DNA of 9,753 nucleotides from Methyloceanibacter sp. (GTDB lineage: Bacteria > Pseudomonadota > Alphaproteobacteria > Rhizobiales > Methyloligellaceae), in contig JALHTP010000231.1 of NCBI GenBank assembly GCA_022865725.1, positions 1 through 9,753 of the forward strand, given 5' to 3'. Positions 6,935 to 9,753 of this stretch are shown piece after piece (position 1 is the stretch's first letter; each line of letters starts with the position of its first letter). Both the position numbers and the translations under genes were made by a program. Under the pieces are notes generated by a model. It ran no database searches. It had not been told where the DNA came from and was given only the letters and a program-made list of their open reading frames with translations.

Positions 6935-7234
6935 ATGCCTCATATCGGGATCGACCCGATGCTGGCGGTGGCGGTGATGTTCGCCACAGCCTGCACCGAC
7001 GCCGTCTATGTCCTCTTCACCAACGCCGTGGTGAGGCGCCGCCGCCTCCCCGCCGCGAGCTGGAGCAGCATCTGGTATCTGCTCTCCTCCTTCGCGGTCA
7101 TTAGCTACACCCAGCATTGGGCCTATGTGATCTTCGCCGCGATGGGCTCCTTCGTCGGCGCCTATGTCACCCTCACCTTCCTGCATCCCGGCGCGAGCTA
7201 TCCGACCCAGCCGCCCGGCTCTGCGCCGCTCTAG
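6935..7234 (+). CDS. Small hypothetical membrane protein, 99 residues
   Basis: I do not assign this to a named family. From the ATG at 6935 it encodes 99 residues. There is a hydrophobic segment at about 9-29 (LAVAVMFATACTDAVYVLFTN), a basic loop VVRRRRLPAASW (about 30-41), and two closely spaced hydrophobic stretches at about 44-57 and 62-82 (SIWYLLSSFAVISY; WAYVIFAAMGSFVGAYVTLTF). The tail is proline-rich and polar. This suggests two or three membrane spans with the RRRR loop on the cytoplasmic side. The gene lies 78 bases after the permease on the same strand and 16 bases before the 78-residue gene, so it could share their transcript. Codon usage matches the neighbours. An in-frame upstream TTG (6872) would add 21 unconvincing residues and is not used. 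Confidence 0.7.
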   Translation: MPHIGIDPMLAVAVMFATACTDAVYVLFTNAVVRRRRLPAASWSSIWYLLSSFAVISYTQHWAYVIFAAMGSFVGAYVTLTFLHPGASYPTQPPGSAPL

Positions 7235-7238
7235 AGCT

Positions 7239-7244
7239 AGGAGG
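7239..7244 (+). promoter_or_regulatory. Strong ribosome-binding site of the four-cysteine protein
   Basis: AGGAGG sits six bases before the ATG at 7251. It decides that start over upstream in-frame codons, which would overlap the preceding membrane-protein gene. Confidence 0.75.
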
Positions 7245-7250
7245 AGATCG

Positions 7251-7487
7251 ATGAGCGACTGGACCCTCGGCGCCGTCAAAGCGCGCAACATGGAGATCAA
7301 CGCGCTGTGCGAGAAGGAGGGCTGCCGTCACCTGTTCACCTTCAATCTCGACGCGCTGATCGAGGGCGTGGGCCCTGACTATCCGCTCGCCGACATCCCG
7401 CCGATGGAGTGCCCGGCCTGCGGCGAAGGCCAGCTCGTCATCCGCCTCTCCTTCGTCGACCCCGCGCCAGAGCCTGAGCATGAATGA
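7251..7487 (+). CDS. Small four-cysteine protein, probably zinc-binding
   Basis: This is a 78-residue soluble protein. The start is fixed by AGGAGG at 7239-7244. Cysteines are at 20 and 25 (CEKEGCRH) and at 54 and 57 (CPACGEG). A Cx4C pair followed by a CxxC knuckle about 28 residues later is the pattern of a zinc ribbon. The second knuckle is followed by QLVIRLSF, a typical beta-strand. The middle reads FNLDALIEGVGPDYPLADIPP. The C-terminus is acidic (PAPEPEHE). It follows the small membrane protein by 16 bases and is probably co-transcribed with it. There is no DNA-binding domain or enzymatic motif, so a metal site or a protein-interaction role is as far as the sequence goes. Confidence 0.75.
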   Translation: MSDWTLGAVKARNMEINALCEKEGCRHLFTFNLDALIEGVGPDYPLADIPPMECPACGEGQLVIRLSFVDPAPEPEHE

Positions 7488-7508
7488 CTCGGCCGCTTCT
7501 CATTCACT

Positions 7509-7743
7509 CCTCTCCCCAGCGGGGAGAGGGCTTTCTGCCGCGATTTTGCGCGCGCTGCGCTCAAGCAGCGAAGCGGTAGCGCATCGTTATGCGCGCAAGT
7601 CGCATGGCGGAAAGGGTGAGGGGGAACCTACGCAACTGCCTGAGTCCCAAAGCCCCCTCACCCGGCGAGCGGCTCCTTCGATGCGCTACCGCTTCGCTGC
7701 TTGAGCGCATGACGCTCGCCGTCCTCTCCCCCAAGGGGAGAGG
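7509..7743. repeat. Composite intergenic palindromic element, copy 2
   Basis: This fills most of the gap between convergent genes (four-cysteine protein and bactofilin). It opens with a perfect 9-bp hairpin CCTCTCCCC/GGGGAGAGG (7509-7529, loop AGC) and closes with the same one (7723-7743, loop CAA). Inside, 31 bases at 7556-7586 are perfectly repeated in inverse orientation at 7679-7709. Further in, GGGTGAGGGGG (7614-7624) faces CCCCCTCACCC (7653-7663). The whole is therefore a nested palindrome of about 235 bases with no coding content. The same outline (outer CT-rich hairpins, inner GGGTGAGG pair) is seen at 1003-1184. It may also act as a bidirectional transcription end for the convergent genes. 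Confidence 0.8.
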
Positions 7744-7754
7744 AGGAAAGCCTG

Positions 7755-8183
7755 TTAAGCCGCGGACGCCGACGCCGGCTCGCGCCCGCTCGACACGGCC
7801 TCTCGCCTGAGCTTCACGCTGAGCCTCTCGGGCGGCTGCTGCCGCACATTGCTCTGCGGCGAACGCACCGAGCGCCCGTCGAAATAGGCCCCCGCCTCGA
7901 TCGCCAGAGATTGGTGCTGGATGTCGCCAACGACATGCGCGCGCGACTTGAGCACGACCTCGCCGCCGCGAATGGGGCCCTCGACACGCCCGTTCACGAC
8001 CACGCGGTCGGCCTCGATGCCGCCGCTGATGGAAGCCTTAGGCGAGACGAAGAGAGAGGTGCAATGCAGATCCCCCTCGATATGGCCGCAGACCTCGACC
8101 AGGCCCTCGGCCGTGACGCTGCCTACGATCTTCAAACCTTCCGCAATGATGGTTCCCCGACGCCCGAACAAACGCATGACCAT
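7755..8183 (-). CDS. Bactofilin (polymer-forming cytoskeletal protein, DUF583)
   Basis: From the chosen start the protein has 142 residues. After a short basic lead (MVMRLFGRRG) comes the bactofilin core. TIIAEGLKIVGSVTAEGLVEVCGHIEGDL repeats into SISGGIEADRVVVNGRVEGPIRGGEVVLKSRAHVVGDI, the glycine- and valine-spaced strand repeats of a right-handed beta-helix, through about residue 105. The tail (about 108-142) is polar, basic and proline-containing, ending SASAA. Bactofilins self-assemble into membrane-associated filaments without nucleotide and organise cell-wall enzymes, stalk or polar structures. The start at 8183 is chosen because AGGAGGGG lies just upstream. An in-frame ATG at 8207 would place that Shine-Dalgarno inside the coding region, and another ATG at 8177 is also possible. 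It is the last gene of a minus-strand run that includes rpoD. Confidence 0.9.
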   Translation of the reverse strand: MVMRLFGRRGTIIAEGLKIVGSVTAEGLVEVCGHIEGDLHCTSLFVSPKASISGGIEADRVVVNGRVEGPIRGGEVVLKSRAHVVGDIQHQSLAIEAGAYFDGRSVRSPQSNVRQQPPERLSVKLRREAVSSGREPASASAA

Positions 8184-8187
8184 AGCT

Positions 8188-8195
8188 CCCCTCCT
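8188..8195 (-). promoter_or_regulatory. Ribosome-binding site deciding the bactofilin start
   Basis: On the minus strand AGGAGGGG ends four bases before the ATG at 8183, with the AGGAG core about seven bases away. This favours 8183 over the upstream in-frame ATG at 8207. Confidence 0.7.
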
Positions 8196-8273
8196 GACGC
8201 GAAACATGACGCCACTCCCCGCCTCTCATGGCCAACAAATGCCCCGGCCAGGATTCGCGGGAGTGTGAGGCTC

Positions 8274-8298
8274 AACTTGCGCGGTCGGGGAATGTTCC
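8274..8298 (-). promoter_or_regulatory. Candidate EcfG-type (general stress sigma factor) promoter for bactofilin
   Basis: On the minus strand GGAAC (8298-8294) is followed, after 17 bases, by GTT (8276-8274). Alphaproteobacterial EcfG/RpoE2 promoters have a GGAAC -35 element and a (C)GTT or TT -10 element at about this spacing. Here the base before GTT is A rather than the preferred C. A start near 8266 would give a leader of about 80 bases ahead of the bactofilin ATG. The match is short and could be chance. Confidence 0.35.
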
Positions 8299-8364
8299 GG
8301 GGATGTGGCTCCGTTGCGCGCGCTTCGACCGCTTTGGGGCGGATGGGGCTTGGCCTGGGGGACC

Positions 8365-8586
8365 CTAGGACCGAGCAAGAAGCCTTCCGCTCGGAAACCT
8401 ACGGGTATCATCCTTGTAAATAATCACATGGCTGGGCAGCATAGTGGCGTGCCAACCCTTGGGTAATTGGGTAATGACCTGCTTTAGTATGCTTTCTGGC
8501 GTCAGACCCTTGGCAGGCCCGACCTGACCCGCGCCGGCGCTTGCGCCGCTGTCATCGCCGGCGGGCTCGAAAGCCTTCACGGCCAA
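8365..8586 (-). CDS. Doubtful small reading frame, up to 73 codons
   Basis: This frame lies in the roughly 550-base gap between rpoD and bactofilin. An in-frame TAA (8598-8596) bounds it upstream, and it can only begin at TTG (8586) or GTG (8580); the first ATG is internal. The translation has a low-complexity Gly/Ala-rich start (GDDSGASAGAGQVGPAKG) and then a more protein-like segment (LTPESILKQVITQLPKGWHATMLPSHVIIYKDDTRRF). Its second half uses more AT-rich codons than the neighbours (ATT ATT TAC AAG GAT GAT). There is no convincing Shine-Dalgarno. It could be a small real gene, a decayed remnant, or a chance frame. I recognise no family. Confidence 0.25.
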   Translation of the reverse strand: MAVKAFEPAGDDSGASAGAGQVGPAKGLTPESILKQVITQLPKGWHATMLPSHVIIYKDDTRRFPSGRLLARS

Positions 8587-8596
8587 ACAGCTGTTT
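8585..8596. repeat. Perfect 12-bp palindrome AAACAGCTGTTT
   Basis: AAACAGCTGTTT is its own reverse complement and sits at the upstream edge of the doubtful small frame, downstream of rpoD. It could be a dimeric-regulator site, but only one copy is visible and nothing else supports a regulatory role. Confidence 0.3.
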
Positions 8597-8609
8597 TAGG
8601 CGGTCGGCT

Positions 8610-8686
8610 CGTCATACCGGCGAAAGCCGGTATCCAGTGAAAAGCAAAAGCTGTTGTGCTGGATTCCGGCTTTCGCCGGAATGACG
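8610..8686. repeat. Long inverted repeat of a dispersed proteobacterial type, possible rpoD 3' end
   Basis: A 28-base arm at 8610-8637 matches the reverse complement of 8659-8686 at 26 positions, with a 21-base loop. Each arm is itself a small hairpin around CCGGCGAAAGCCGG (a GAAA loop closed by CCGGC/GCCGG). The GTCAT-CCGGCGAAAGCCGG-ATCCAG motif is a widely dispersed intergenic repeat in proteobacteria, as I recall it. It lies 45 bases past the rpoD stop and could terminate or stabilise that transcript, but no U-tract follows. Confidence 0.75.
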
Positions 8687-8698
8687 GATTCTTTGTTT

Positions 8699-8724
8699 GC
8701 GCTACCGCTTCGCTACTTGAGCGC
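8699..8724. repeat. Solo copy of the 26-base repeat found in composite element 2
   Basis: The segment beginning GCGCTACCGCTTCGCT and ending TTGAGCGC matches 7683-7708 with a single change (A for G near its centre) over 26 bases. It matches the inverted copy at 7557-7582 equally well. It lies just downstream of the rpoD stop codon on the minus strand and apart from the CT-rich hairpins. Confidence 0.7.
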
Positions 8725-8730
8725 GCGGCG

Positions 8731-9753
<1,023 letters not shown>

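Noticed and set aside
7509..7743. Insertion sequence or MITE bounded by terminal inverted repeats
   Set aside because: The outer CT-rich motifs are self-contained hairpins at each end, there is no transposase, and no target-site duplication is visible in the flanks (CATTCACT on the left, AGGAAAGC on the right). It is better described as a composite palindromic repeat.
7911..8423. Plus-strand open frames opposite the bactofilin gene
   Set aside because: The minus strand has the bactofilin repeat pattern and a strong ribosome-binding site. The plus-strand frames have neither motif nor Shine-Dalgarno.

Overview
The window comes from a GC-rich alphaproteobacterial chromosome, most likely of the order Hyphomicrobiales (Rhizobiales). 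This is inferred from the RpoD C-terminal sequence, the BP26-like SIMPL protein, a bactofilin, strong third-position GC bias, and intergenic palindromic repeats of a kind common in that group. I could not run a taxonomic search. The window looks like ordinary chromosomal backbone with mostly single-purpose genes. No phage, insertion sequence, CRISPR array or defence locus is visible.

Layout. At the left edge a CAU-anticodon tRNA (probably tRNA-Ile2, read by lysidine) lies on the minus strand with its own likely terminator. Divergent from it is a secreted SIMPL/DUF541 protein. A composite palindromic repeat (1003-1184) follows, then a 689-residue two-domain protein in which an isoaspartate methyltransferase (Pcm-like) is fused to an erythromycin-esterase-family domain. 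Next comes a tightly coupled three-gene MacAB/YknXYZ-type set: a membrane-fusion adaptor with an unusual helical insert, a separate ATPase, and a separate FtsX-type permease, with 4-base overlaps at both junctions. Two small genes follow on the same strand, a putative membrane protein of 99 residues and a four-cysteine, probably zinc-binding protein of 78 residues. A second composite palindrome (7509-7743) separates them from the minus-strand genes. Those are a bactofilin, a doubtful 73-codon reading frame, and the C-terminal 340 residues of the primary sigma factor RpoD, which runs off the right edge.

How the genes fit together. Only the adaptor-ATPase-permease set is clearly one functional unit, a tripartite ABC efflux or envelope export pump. 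No outer-membrane TolC partner is in view. The fused repair-methyltransferase/esterase, the SIMPL protein and the small genes have no provable link to it.

The points most worth a second look are the Spy/CpxP-like insert in the adaptor, the Pcm-esterase fusion, the paired mosaic palindromes, and a possible general-stress (EcfG-type) promoter ahead of the bactofilin gene.
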